From an uncultured Lachnospiraceae bacterium (lineage in GTDB: Bacteria > Bacillota > Clostridia > Lachnospirales > Lachnospiraceae), in the NCBI GenBank assembly GCA_902489925.1, contig CABUBX010000119.1:1-6622 (forward strand): 6,622 bases of DNA, given 5' to 3'. Made by a program: the position numbers and the translations under genes. The number at the start of each line of letters is the position of its first letter. Positions within the stretch are counted from its first letter, which is position 1. Under the pieces are notes generated by a model, which saw nothing but the letters and a program-made list of their open reading frames with translations, made no database searches and was not told where the DNA came from. Positions 1-5,352 of the stretch are shown here, in pieces.

Positions 1-314
1 GATGCAAAAGCAGACGTTTTTGAAGTCATCGCCGACACTTCCTCAGTGCGGATATAATCCGAAACATTTTCTCCGTTTAAAAACACAAGCTGAACACCGT
101 CTTCGTAACTCAAAGACACATGAATGTTCGGAAGTACCGCTTTAATCGCTTCCTCGTTTTCGCCGTCAATACCGTAACGTATAAAATACAACGCCAGTGA
201 ACGGTACATCGCACCCGTATCTACATAGATAAATCCGAGCTTTGCCGCAACACTTTTGGCAATCGTACTTTTGCCCGCACCGGCAGGACCATCAATCGCA
301 ATATTAAAACCCAT
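1..314 (-). CDS. cmk: Cytidylate kinase, N-terminal part (cut by window edge)
   Basis: Cytidylate kinase transfers phosphate from ATP to CMP/dCMP in the cytoplasm, feeding pyrimidine nucleotide pools. The visible 104 codons begin MGFNIAIDGPAGAGKST. The P-loop GPAGAGKST (residues 9-17) and the motif DTGAMYR (32-38) of the NMP-binding region are both typical of bacterial Cmk, which is usually about 220 residues, so roughly half is present. Two adjacent ATGs exist (317 and 314). The one at 314 is preferred because AAAGGAG (328-322) lies 7 nt from it but only 4 nt from the other. The gap to the stop of the upstream flavoprotein gene is only 2 nt, which suggests translational coupling. From memory, an HI0933-type flavoprotein followed by cmk is a recurring order in Clostridia. 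No oddity is seen in the visible part; the C-terminus lies outside. Confidence 0.96.
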   Translation of the reverse strand, partial: MGFNIAIDGPAGAGKSTIAKSVAAKLGFIYVDTGAMYRSLALYFIRYGIDGENEEAIKAVLPNIHVSLSYEDGVQLVFLNGENVSDYIRTEEVSAMTSKTSAFA

Positions 315-316
315 CA

Positions 317-1567
317 TTATTCTCCTTTATCTGTTTCTATGCCGCGGCCCGCAAGATAGCCTGTAGACCATGCAATCTGCAAATTAAAGCCGCCTGTAAC
401 CGCGTCGAGGTCAAGCACCTCTCCTGCAAAATAAAGCCCCGCTTTAAGCTTTGATGCCATCGTTGACGGATTAACTTCTTTTACCGAAACACCGCCCCGT
501 GTAATCACCGCTTCGTTATATCCGCGAAGTCCGGTAATGCGCATCGTCAATCCCTTTAAAAGGCCGCACAGCTTCATCCGCTCTGCTTTTGTCACTTCAT
601 TGACCTGCTTGTATGCATCAATTTCAGACAGTGCCACAATAACCGGTATGAGCTTATTCGGAAGCAAATCCGAAAGCGCATTCCTAAACTGCTTATTTGT
701 ATACTTTTCAAAATCCTTTAAAATTCTCGTATTCAGCTGTTCAGCCGATAATGCCGGTTTAAGGTCAATCACGACATCGAGCGCCTTCTTTCCGATAAGC
801 TTGCCGCAATACGCACTGGCACTTAATATAAGTGGCCCACTGATTCCGAAATGTGTAAACAGCATCTCCCCAAAATCATCAAAAAGCACCTTTTTGCCAT
901 TTTTAACCTGAAGCCGGACATTCTTTAAAGAAAGTCCCTGAAGCTGTCTGCACCATTCTTCTTTTATGTTCAAAGGAACAAGGGACGGCATTGTCTCCGT
1001 CACCTTATGTCCCGCTTCCGCCGCCAGACGGTAACCGTCACCGGTCGAACCTGTCGATGTGTAGGAAAGCCCGCCGGTAGCGATAATTACTGCATCCGCT
1101 AAAAGCTTTCTGCCATCTTCTGTAACAACACCGCACACAGCACTGCCATCCTCGGAAAACACAAGATGACCTACAGCCGTCTCATACATCACCCTGACGC
1201 TGCGGCGGGTCATCGCTTCTTTCAATGTCCGAATCACATCCGAAGATTTATCCGACTCAGGAAACACTCTGTTGCCACGCTCAACCTTGATGCGAAGTCC
1301 TTCCTTTTCAAGAAAGGCCATCATATCCTGACTTGTAAAGCTGTAGAAGGCACTGTATAAAAACTTTGGATTTGTCACTACATTAGCCAGTAAATCCTCG
1401 ACCGGACAGTCATTTGTAATGTTGCACCGGCCTTTGCCTGTAATATATATCTTTTTTCCCGGTCTGTCATTTTTTTCAAGGACAAGCACCTCATGACCGG
1501 CATCTGCGGCGGCGATTGCTGCCATCATGCCCGCAGCACCGGCACCGATAATTACTACTTTACTCAT
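317..1567 (-). CDS. HI0933/BaiN-like NAD(P)/FAD-dependent oxidoreductase
   Basis: This is a 416-residue flavoprotein of the HI0933 family, whose members are annotated variously as BaiN-like, 'aminoacetone oxidase family' or simply FAD-binding protein. Its physiological reaction is unknown. The N-terminus has the dinucleotide-binding motif GAGAAG (8-13) and an acidic strand end (E31), followed by the family signature GKGRCNITN (44-52). ATGG (163-166) precedes LSYTSTGSTGDGYRLA. Family blocks follow at 233-248 (GEMLFTHFGISGPLIL) and 355-370 (ITRGGVSVKEVNPSTM), and the C-terminal FAD-contact block with FAGEVLD...TGGFNLQIAWSTG is at 380-403. Length is normal and no signal peptide is seen. The frame extends upstream to 1615, but the start at 1567 is chosen because GGAG (1577-1574) lies 6 nt before it and homologues begin right at the Rossmann strand. 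It overlaps the regulator gene by 8 nt and ends 2 nt before cmk. BaiN of Clostridium scindens acts on bile-acid intermediates, but no bai genes lie here, so that role should not be transferred. Confidence 0.93.
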   Translation of the reverse strand: MSKVVIIGAGAAGMMAAIAAADAGHEVLVLEKNDRPGKKIYITGKGRCNITNDCPVEDLLANVVTNPKFLYSAFYSFTSQDMMAFLEKEGLRIKVERGNRVFPESDKSSDVIRTLKEAMTRRSVRVMYETAVGHLVFSEDGSAVCGVVTEDGRKLLADAVIIATGGLSYTSTGSTGDGYRLAAEAGHKVTETMPSLVPLNIKEEWCRQLQGLSLKNVRLQVKNGKKVLFDDFGEMLFTHFGISGPLILSASAYCGKLIGKKALDVVIDLKPALSAEQLNTRILKDFEKYTNKQFRNALSDLLPNKLIPVIVALSEIDAYKQVNEVTKAERMKLCGLLKGLTMRITGLRGYNEAVITRGGVSVKEVNPSTMASKLKAGLYFAGEVLDLDAVTGGFNLQIAWSTGYLAGRGIETDKGE

Positions 1568-2456
1568 CTTCTTCTCCATCTGTATAAACACTAAATTCTT
1601 CCCATATATTTTCAAGAGTTTCCATCGTTTTCACAACTTCCTCCCGTTTTTTCATGCTAAGAGCGGCAATGAGCGCATTAATCACACTTAAAGGCGCTGC
1701 CAGAGAATCGGCGATGGACACCATATCGCTGATGGCAATTAATGTCATATCGGCAAAGCGGGCTATCGGTGCCACCTTACTGTCAGTGATTGCAATAATC
1801 TTTGCGCCCCTTCGCTTTGCAAAGCCAATAACCTTTACCGTATCAATGGAATAGCGTGGAAAACTTATGCCAATCACAACATCCTTTTCGCTGATTCTGT
1901 GAATGTCCTCAAACGAATCCGATAAGCTGTTGGAAACAACAAGGCGCACATCATCAAAAATATAGTTAAGATAATATGCTAAGAATCTTGAAAGCCCCTC
2001 GCTGCTTCGTCCGGCAATAATATAAATATGCTCTGCGGACGCTATCTGGGCAACAGCGGCATTAAACTGGTTTTCATCAATTTCCTCCGCTGTCCGTTTA
2101 ATATTTTCACAATCTGATTGGAGAACAGCCTTTAATATCTCCTTCTCATCAACCCGTCCCGCAGTTAATGTCATACGCTGAATTGAATTTAATTTATTCT
2201 TTACAATTTCCTCCAGCGCATCCTGAAACTGTGGATAGCCCTTATAACCAAGCTCAGTGGCAAAACGTACAACCGTAGACTCACTGACTCCGACAATATG
2301 ACCTAACCTGGCTGCGGTTAAGTTCACTGCCTGGTCATAATTTTCGCATATGTAATTTGCTATTCTTTTCTGCCCCTTGCTGAAAGACTTATAGTTGTCT
2401 TCAATTTGTTTTAACAAATCTGTTGACATCTCCGGGCCATTTACCTCGTTCTTCAT
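1560..2456 (-). CDS. MurR/RpiR-family transcriptional regulator
   Basis: This is a 298-residue DNA-binding regulator with the two-domain RpiR layout. An N-terminal helical domain contains the helix-turn-helix at about 46-77 (LTAARLGHIVGVSESTVVRF, then ATELGYKGYPQF). A C-terminal SIS sugar-phosphate-binding domain spans about 143-270, starting with IYIIAGRSSEG and including VVIGISFPRYSIDTV and KIIAITDSKVAPIA. Members sense phosphosugars or related metabolites and act as repressors or activators; the ligand cannot be read here. The frame is open up to 2492, but the ATG at 2492 lies inside the -10 box of the likely promoter and has no ribosome site. The ATG at 2456 has AGGGA (2470-2466) 9 nt upstream and is chosen. 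The 3' end overlaps the flavoprotein start by 8 nt, so the two are probably translated together. A dyad inside its own early coding region may be an operator. Regulation of the adjacent CoA-transferase genes is possible but unproven. Confidence 0.94.
   Translation of the reverse strand: MKNEVNGPEMSTDLLKQIEDNYKSFSKGQKRIANYICENYDQAVNLTAARLGHIVGVSESTVVRFATELGYKGYPQFQDALEEIVKNKLNSIQRMTLTAGRVDEKEILKAVLQSDCENIKRTAEEIDENQFNAAVAQIASAEHIYIIAGRSSEGLSRFLAYYLNYIFDDVRLVVSNSLSDSFEDIHRISEKDVVIGISFPRYSIDTVKVIGFAKRRGAKIIAITDSKVAPIARFADMTLIAISDMVSIADSLAAPLSVINALIAALSMKKREEVVKTMETLENIWEEFSVYTDGEEDE
2404..2419. repeat. 16-bp dyad ATTTGTT-TT-AACAAAT inside the regulator gene
   Basis: Perfect 7-bp inverted arms are separated by 2 bp, within codons for DLLKQIE of the RpiR-family protein. 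It lies about 65-80 bp downstream of the predicted transcription start. It could be an autoregulatory operator or a chance consequence of the coding sequence. Its half-site spacing does not match the usual Rex operator. Confidence 0.4.
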
Positions 2457-2490
2457 AAAAATTCTTCCCTCTGTCAAAAATTTACGTTTC

Positions 2491-2519
2491 ATTATAACAT
2501 AAATATCTGCAAAATAAAA
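2491..2519 (-). promoter_or_regulatory. Extended -10 promoter of the regulator-flavoprotein-cmk operon
   Basis: On the minus strand a perfect TATAAT (2496-2491) is preceded by the extended element TG one base upstream (TGTTATAAT, 2499-2491). The best -35 at 17-bp spacing is TTTTAT (2519-2514), a poor match that coincides with the U-tract of the preceding terminator. The predicted start is about 2484, giving a leader of about 28 nt to the ATG at 2456. This placement rules out the upstream ATG at 2492. The promoter is inferred from sequence only. Confidence 0.7.
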
Positions 2520-2541
2520 GAGGGTTCGTATCCGAACCCTC
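2511..2541 (-). terminator. Rho-independent terminator of the CoA-transferase operon
   Basis: A 9-bp perfect stem GAGGGTTCG/CGAACCCTC with loop GATA (2541-2520 on the minus strand) is followed directly by TTTTATTTT. It begins 14 nt past the stop codon of the beta subunit gene. This is a canonical intrinsic terminator. Its U-tract runs into the -35 region of the next promoter, so the end of one unit and the start of the next are packed together. Confidence 0.92.
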
Positions 2542-2555
2542 CTACAGAGCTTTTA

Positions 2556-3227
2556 TTAAACTTCCATCTCTTTGATATCTTCAGGAATGATAAGCTTAGC
2601 GCCTGTAGCTTCCTGAATCTGCTCAAGTGTAAACTCAGGGTTGTACTCTGAAAGCACAAGACCTTCGTCTGTAACCCTCATAACGCCCATCTCTGTGATA
2701 ATTAAATCAACGATGTGTCCGCCATGTGTTCCCTTAGCTGTTAAAGGCAGTGTACACTCCTCAAGTATTTTGTGTTTGCCCTTGTTTGTATGTTCCATAG
2801 CAACGATAACTTCTTTCGCGCCGCTGCAAAGGTCCATAGCGCCACCCATACCTGCAACCATCTTTCCAGGAATCTTGTAGTTTGCAATGTTACCTTTAGC
2901 ATCAACCTGCATAGCACCAAGAATTGTCGCATCTACATGTCCGCCTCTGATTAAAGCAAAAGAAAATGCACTGTCGAAGAAAGCTGCGCCTTCAACAACT
3001 GTTACAGGGATACCACCTGCATTTACAAGATGCATATCTTCTTTGCCCGGCTCAGGATTTCCGCCAAGACCTACGAAACCGTTCTCTGACTGAAGTGTAA
3101 TATCTACGCCTTCAGGAAGGTAATTTGGAACAAGTGTCGGTAAACCGATACCAAGATTAACTACATAGCCGTCCTTCAACTCTTTTGCAACACGCTTTGC
3201 AATAAACTCTTTAGCGTTTTCCATCAT
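2556..3227 (-). CDS. atoA: Acyl-CoA:acetate/acetoacetate CoA-transferase, beta subunit
   Basis: This is the catalytic subunit of a family I (3-oxoacid type) CoA-transferase, 223 residues, which is normal for AtoA/CtfB/ScoB. It moves CoA between a donor thioester and an acceptor acid through a glutamyl-CoA thioester. The catalytic glutamate is E48 in the SENG motif (47-50). The oxyanion and glycine-rich blocks follow, including NLGIGLPTLVP (24-34), NAGGIPVTVVEGAAFFDS (69-86) and GKMVAGMGGAMDL (121-133). The start at 3227 gives a 4-nt ATGA overlap with the alpha gene, with GGAGG 6 nt upstream; the next ATG at 3224 is equally readable at 9 nt and changes the protein by one residue. The pairing with the alpha subunit and thiolase points to acetoacetate or butyrate/acetate exchange. 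The symbol could equally be ctfB: sequence alone does not settle the preferred acid. Confidence 0.95.
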   Translation of the reverse strand: MMENAKEFIAKRVAKELKDGYVVNLGIGLPTLVPNYLPEGVDITLQSENGFVGLGGNPEPGKEDMHLVNAGGIPVTVVEGAAFFDSAFSFALIRGGHVDATILGAMQVDAKGNIANYKIPGKMVAGMGGAMDLCSGAKEVIVAMEHTNKGKHKILEECTLPLTAKGTHGGHIVDLIITEMGVMRVTDEGLVLSEYNPEFTLEQIQEATGAKLIIPEDIKEMEV

Positions 3228-3904
3228 TCCTTACCTCCGTCTACAAAATAATTTACTAAAACACCCGGTGTTTCAACGAGCTCAGGGTTGATAACGTCAA
3301 CAACCTCGTCTGCTTCAGCGATAACTAAATCTGCTGCTGTAGCCATCACAAGGTTGAAGTTTCTCATAGAGCCTTCGTATACAGCGTTGCCGTACTTGTC
3401 AATTTTATGTACGCCAAGGAAAGCGATATCTGCGCGAAGCGGCATCTCAAGAACATAATCCTTGCCATCGATTTCTCTGACTTCTTTACCCTCTGCAACT
3501 TCCGTACCAACGCCTGTACGTGTATAGAAGCCGCCGAGACCTGCCCCACCGCAACGGATTCTCTCAGCTAATGTACCCTGTGGCACAAGTTCAACATCAA
3601 GTGTGCCTGCGTTCATAGCAGCACCAACTTCTCTGACGATACCGATATGAGAAGCGATGAATTTTTTAACCTGTCCTGTCATAAATAACTGTGAAATACC
3701 ATAAAAGTCCTGATTACCTTCAGCATCAACAAAAATTTTACCCGGGTCATTACAGATTAATGTTAAATCCTTAGCACCTGATTTCACAATTTCCTTAACA
3801 ATATGATGCGCAGTACCGCAGCCTACAAAGCCTCCGAACATGATTGTCATGCCGTCTTTGACATAAGATGCAGCCTGTGCGGCTGTAATCTGTTTAGATT
3901 TCAT
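3224..3904 (-). CDS. atoD: Acyl-CoA:acetate/acetoacetate CoA-transferase, alpha subunit
   Basis: This is the CoA-binding subunit of the same heteromeric enzyme, 226 residues. Visible family blocks are DGMTIMFGGFVGCGTAHHIV (17-36), KKFIASHIG (80-88), the strongly conserved PQGTLAERIRCGGAGLGGF (108-126) with RTGVGT (129-134), the LEMPLRADIAFL region (152-163), and TPGVLVNYFV near the end. The start at 3904 is chosen over the frame's upstream ATG at 3949 because AAAGGAG (3920-3914) lies 9 nt before it and a promoter occupies the more distal region. The stop overlaps the beta gene start by 4 nt, which fits 1:1 synthesis of the two subunits. One oddity: between ND (52-53) and GQVKK (77-81) the loop is about 23 residues and lacks the DTGIG-like segment I recall in E. 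coli AtoD. The alternative symbol is ctfA; substrate preference is not resolved. Confidence 0.95.
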   Translation of the reverse strand: MKSKQITAAQAASYVKDGMTIMFGGFVGCGTAHHIVKEIVKSGAKDLTLICNDPGKIFVDAEGNQDFYGISQLFMTGQVKKFIASHIGIVREVGAAMNAGTLDVELVPQGTLAERIRCGGAGLGGFYTRTGVGTEVAEGKEVREIDGKDYVLEMPLRADIAFLGVHKIDKYGNAVYEGSMRNFNLVMATAADLVIAEADEVVDVINPELVETPGVLVNYFVDGGKE

Positions 3905-3910
3905 GATTAA

Positions 3911-3920
3911 CCTCTCCTTT
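3911..3920 (-). promoter_or_regulatory. Strong ribosome binding site AAAGGAGAGG for the alpha subunit
   Basis: Read on the minus strand, AAAGGAGAGG ends 6 nt before the ATG at 3904. It settles the start of the alpha subunit and excludes the upstream in-frame ATG at 3949, which has no comparable site and lies ahead of the predicted transcription start. Confidence 0.88.
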
Positions 3921-3937
3921 TGAATTATTCTTTTTAT

Positions 3938-3966
3938 ATTGTAGTACAAAAACGAAAAGATATCAA
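3938..3966 (-). promoter_or_regulatory. Sigma-A type promoter of the CoA-transferase operon
   Basis: On the minus strand, -35 TTGATA (3966-3961) and -10 TACAAT (3943-3938) are separated by exactly 17 bp; each box matches consensus at 5 of 6 positions. The predicted start is near 3931, giving a leader of about 27 nt. The -35 lies inside the right arm of a perfect inverted repeat, so a protein bound to that repeat, or a terminator formed by it, would act right at this promoter. The transferase genes can therefore be expressed independently of thiolase. Confidence 0.78.
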
Positions 3967-3996
3967 GTATTTGTCAAAAAAATACTTGATATCTTT
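3956..3996. repeat. Perfect 17-bp inverted repeat between thiolase and CoA-transferase genes
   Basis: On the minus strand the left arm AAAGATATCAAGTATTT (3996-3980), the loop TTTTGAC (3979-3973) and the right arm AAATACTTGATATCTTT (3972-3956) form a perfect 17-bp dyad. It starts 25 nt after the thiolase stop codon, and the right arm is followed by T, CG and five Ts. Two readings are open: an AT-rich intrinsic terminator or attenuator for thiolase, with only 3 G:C pairs per stem, or an operator covering the -35 of the downstream promoter. Both may be true. A perfect repeat of this length is not expected by chance. Confidence 0.9.
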
Positions 3997-4020
3997 ATCT
4001 TATACTGTCAATATAGCCAA

Positions 4021-5202
4021 TTATGCTCTCTTAACAATAAGTGCCTGTCCCTGTCCGCCACCGATACATAATGTAGCAAGACCTGTCTTTGCATCTCTCT
4101 TTTCCATCTCGTAAAGTAATGTAACGAGGATTCTTGCACCTGAAGCACCTACAGGATGTCCTAATGCAATCGCACCGCCGTTGACATTTGTCTTTTCTGG
4201 ATCAAGACCTAAATCTTTAACAACTGCTAATGACTGAGCTGCGAAAGCTTCATTCGCTTCTACAAGGTCAAGGTCAGCAACTTCCATACCTGCTTTTGCA
4301 AGAGCTTTCTTTGTTGCAGGGATTGGGCCAAGACCCATAACCTCAGGTGCAACACCTGCTGTAGCGTAGGATACGATTGTTGCTAATGGCTTAATGCCTA
4401 ATTCTTCTGCTTTTTCTTTAGACATCACAACGAATGCTGCTGCGCCGTCGTTGATACCTGAAGCGTTTGCTGCTGTTACTGTACCGTCTTTTTTGAATGC
4501 CGGACGAAGTTTAGCAACTTTTTCCATAGTTGTACCGAATTTAGGGAATTCGTCTGTATCAAATACGAGCGGCTCACCCTTTCTCTGAGGAACAAATACA
4601 GGAACGATTTCATCTTTGAATCTGCCTTCCTTAACAGCTGCTTCTGCTCTGTTCTGGCTTCTTACTGCAAATTCATCCTGCATTTCTCTTGTAAATCCGT
4701 ACTGCTCAGCAACGTTTTCTGCTGTGATACCCATATGATAGTTATTGAAAGCATCTGTCAGACCATCGTTTACTGTAACATCAATCATCTGTGCATTGCC
4801 CATTCTTGCACCCCAACGATTTGATGGCACTGCATATGGTGCAGCACTCATGTTCTCTGTACCTCCGCATACAACGATTTCAGATTCACCGGCGATAATC
4901 TGGTTTGCTGCTAAAGCAACTGCTTTCAAACCTGAACCACATACGATGTTGATTGTCATTGCTGTTGTCTCAATAGGAAGTCCTGCTTTGATGGAAACCT
5001 GACGTGCAACGTTCTGTCCAAGACCGGCCTGTAAAACGTCACCGAAGATTACCTCATCAACCTGCTCAGGTGCGATACCTGCTATTTTTACAGCTTCTTT
5101 AACAACAGTTGCACCAAGGTCAACTGCTGGTACCCCCTTTAATGTACCACCGAAGCTTCCGATTGCTGTTCTGCATGCACTTGCAATTACGATTTCTTTC
5201 AT
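4021..5202 (-). CDS. thlA: Acetyl-CoA C-acetyltransferase (thiolase)
   Basis: This degradative/biosynthetic-type thiolase of 393 residues condenses two acetyl-CoA to acetoacetyl-CoA, and cleaves it in the reverse direction, in the cytoplasm. All catalytic elements are visible: nucleophile C88 in INIVCGSG (84-91), N317 in the NEAFA motif (317-321), H349 in GGAIALGHPVGASGAR (342-357), and the acid/base C379 in CIGGGQGQA (379-387). Length and motifs match clostridial ThlA-type enzymes closely. The frame opens at a GTG (5211), but that codon sits 1 nt from the Shine-Dalgarno sequence AAGGAG (5218-5213). The ATG at 5202 is 10 nt away and gives the standard MKEIVIAS start. Two tandem promoters precede the gene, and an inverted repeat with a fresh promoter follows it before the CoA-transferase genes. 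Codon choice looks like that of a well expressed gene (AGA for arginine; GCT, GCA, ACA and GGT common). The symbol atoB would be equally acceptable. Confidence 0.97.
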   Translation of the reverse strand: MKEIVIASACRTAIGSFGGTLKGVPAVDLGATVVKEAVKIAGIAPEQVDEVIFGDVLQAGLGQNVARQVSIKAGLPIETTAMTINIVCGSGLKAVALAANQIIAGESEIVVCGGTENMSAAPYAVPSNRWGARMGNAQMIDVTVNDGLTDAFNNYHMGITAENVAEQYGFTREMQDEFAVRSQNRAEAAVKEGRFKDEIVPVFVPQRKGEPLVFDTDEFPKFGTTMEKVAKLRPAFKKDGTVTAANASGINDGAAAFVVMSKEKAEELGIKPLATIVSYATAGVAPEVMGLGPIPATKKALAKAGMEVADLDLVEANEAFAAQSLAVVKDLGLDPEKTNVNGGAIALGHPVGASGARILVTLLYEMEKRDAKTGLATLCIGGGQGQALIVKRA

Positions 5203-5253
5203 CTTGTACACTCTCCTTAATTTTCCATATGCCCATAGGCACGTTGTTCCATT

Positions 5254-5282
5254 ATTATACCATACTCTTTCAGAATGGGCAA
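5254..5282 (-). promoter_or_regulatory. Thiolase proximal promoter P2 (extended -10)
   Basis: On the minus strand TGGTATAAT (5262-5254) is a perfect extended -10. At 17-bp spacing the -35 is TTGCCC (5282-5277), 3 of 6 consensus bases. The predicted start is near 5247. The upstream edge of the -35 touches the right arm of the imperfect inverted repeat at 5281-5294, so a factor bound there could compete with polymerase. Confidence 0.65.
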
Positions 5283-5327
5283 TAAAGGTCTGTTTGAAAC
5301 ATTGACATTTTTTTAACAGTCTTTATT
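5281..5327. repeat. Imperfect inverted repeat between the two thiolase promoters
   Basis: On the minus strand AATAAAGACTGTT (5327-5315) faces AACAGACCTTTATT (5294-5281). The arms share 7 bp (AATAAAG/CTTTATT) and 5 bp (CTGTT/AACAG) around a small internal bulge, with a 20-nt spacer. The left arm overlaps the -10 of P1 and the right arm reaches the -35 of P2. It may be an operator or a leader hairpin in P1 transcripts; no known regulator consensus is matched. Confidence 0.5.
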
Positions 5328-5352
5328 ATAGCACCCGATGTGAAAATTTCAA
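5325..5352 (-). promoter_or_regulatory. Thiolase distal promoter P1 (extended -10)
   Basis: On the minus strand TGCTATAAT (5333-5325) is a perfect extended -10, and TTGAAA (5352-5347) is a -35 matching 5 of 6 bases at 16-bp spacing. The predicted start is near 5318. This is the better of the two thiolase promoters by consensus. The left arm of the imperfect inverted repeat begins inside its -10. Confidence 0.75.

Noticed and set aside
537..911. Plus-strand open frame of 124 codons opposite the flavoprotein
   Set aside because: It lies wholly antisense to a well supported gene, has no ribosome site or recognisable motif, and its composition is that of a complementary-strand shadow. The same applies to the other plus-strand frames (e.g. 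1166-1360, 2641-2880, 4745-5002, 5783-6055).
1568..1615. Longer N-terminus for the flavoprotein starting at 1615 or 1579
   Set aside because: These starts lack a suitably spaced ribosome site and add residues before the Rossmann strand that the family does not have; GGAG fits the ATG at 1567.
3972..3977. TTGACA in the loop of the 17-bp inverted repeat as a -35 box
   Set aside because: It is a perfect -35 hexamer, but at 17-bp spacing the -10 would be CGTTTT and the real TACAAT is 28 bp away. TTGATA 5 bp further on gives the correct spacing.
5217..5252. 11-codon leader frame ending over the thiolase ribosome site
   Set aside because: Its ATG lies upstream of the predicted P2 start and has no ribosome site; it would be readable only in P1 transcripts.
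5270..5308. 12-codon leader frame (ATG 5308 to TGA 5270) in the distal thiolase leader
   Set aside because: There is no Shine-Dalgarno sequence before it and it lacks repeated codons typical of an attenuator peptide; likely chance.
5281..5327. Rex (NADH-sensing) operator upstream of thiolase
   Set aside because: A TGTTAA half-site is present on the minus strand, but the facing TTAACA half at the required spacing is absent; the arms here are CTGTT and AACAG 20 nt apart.
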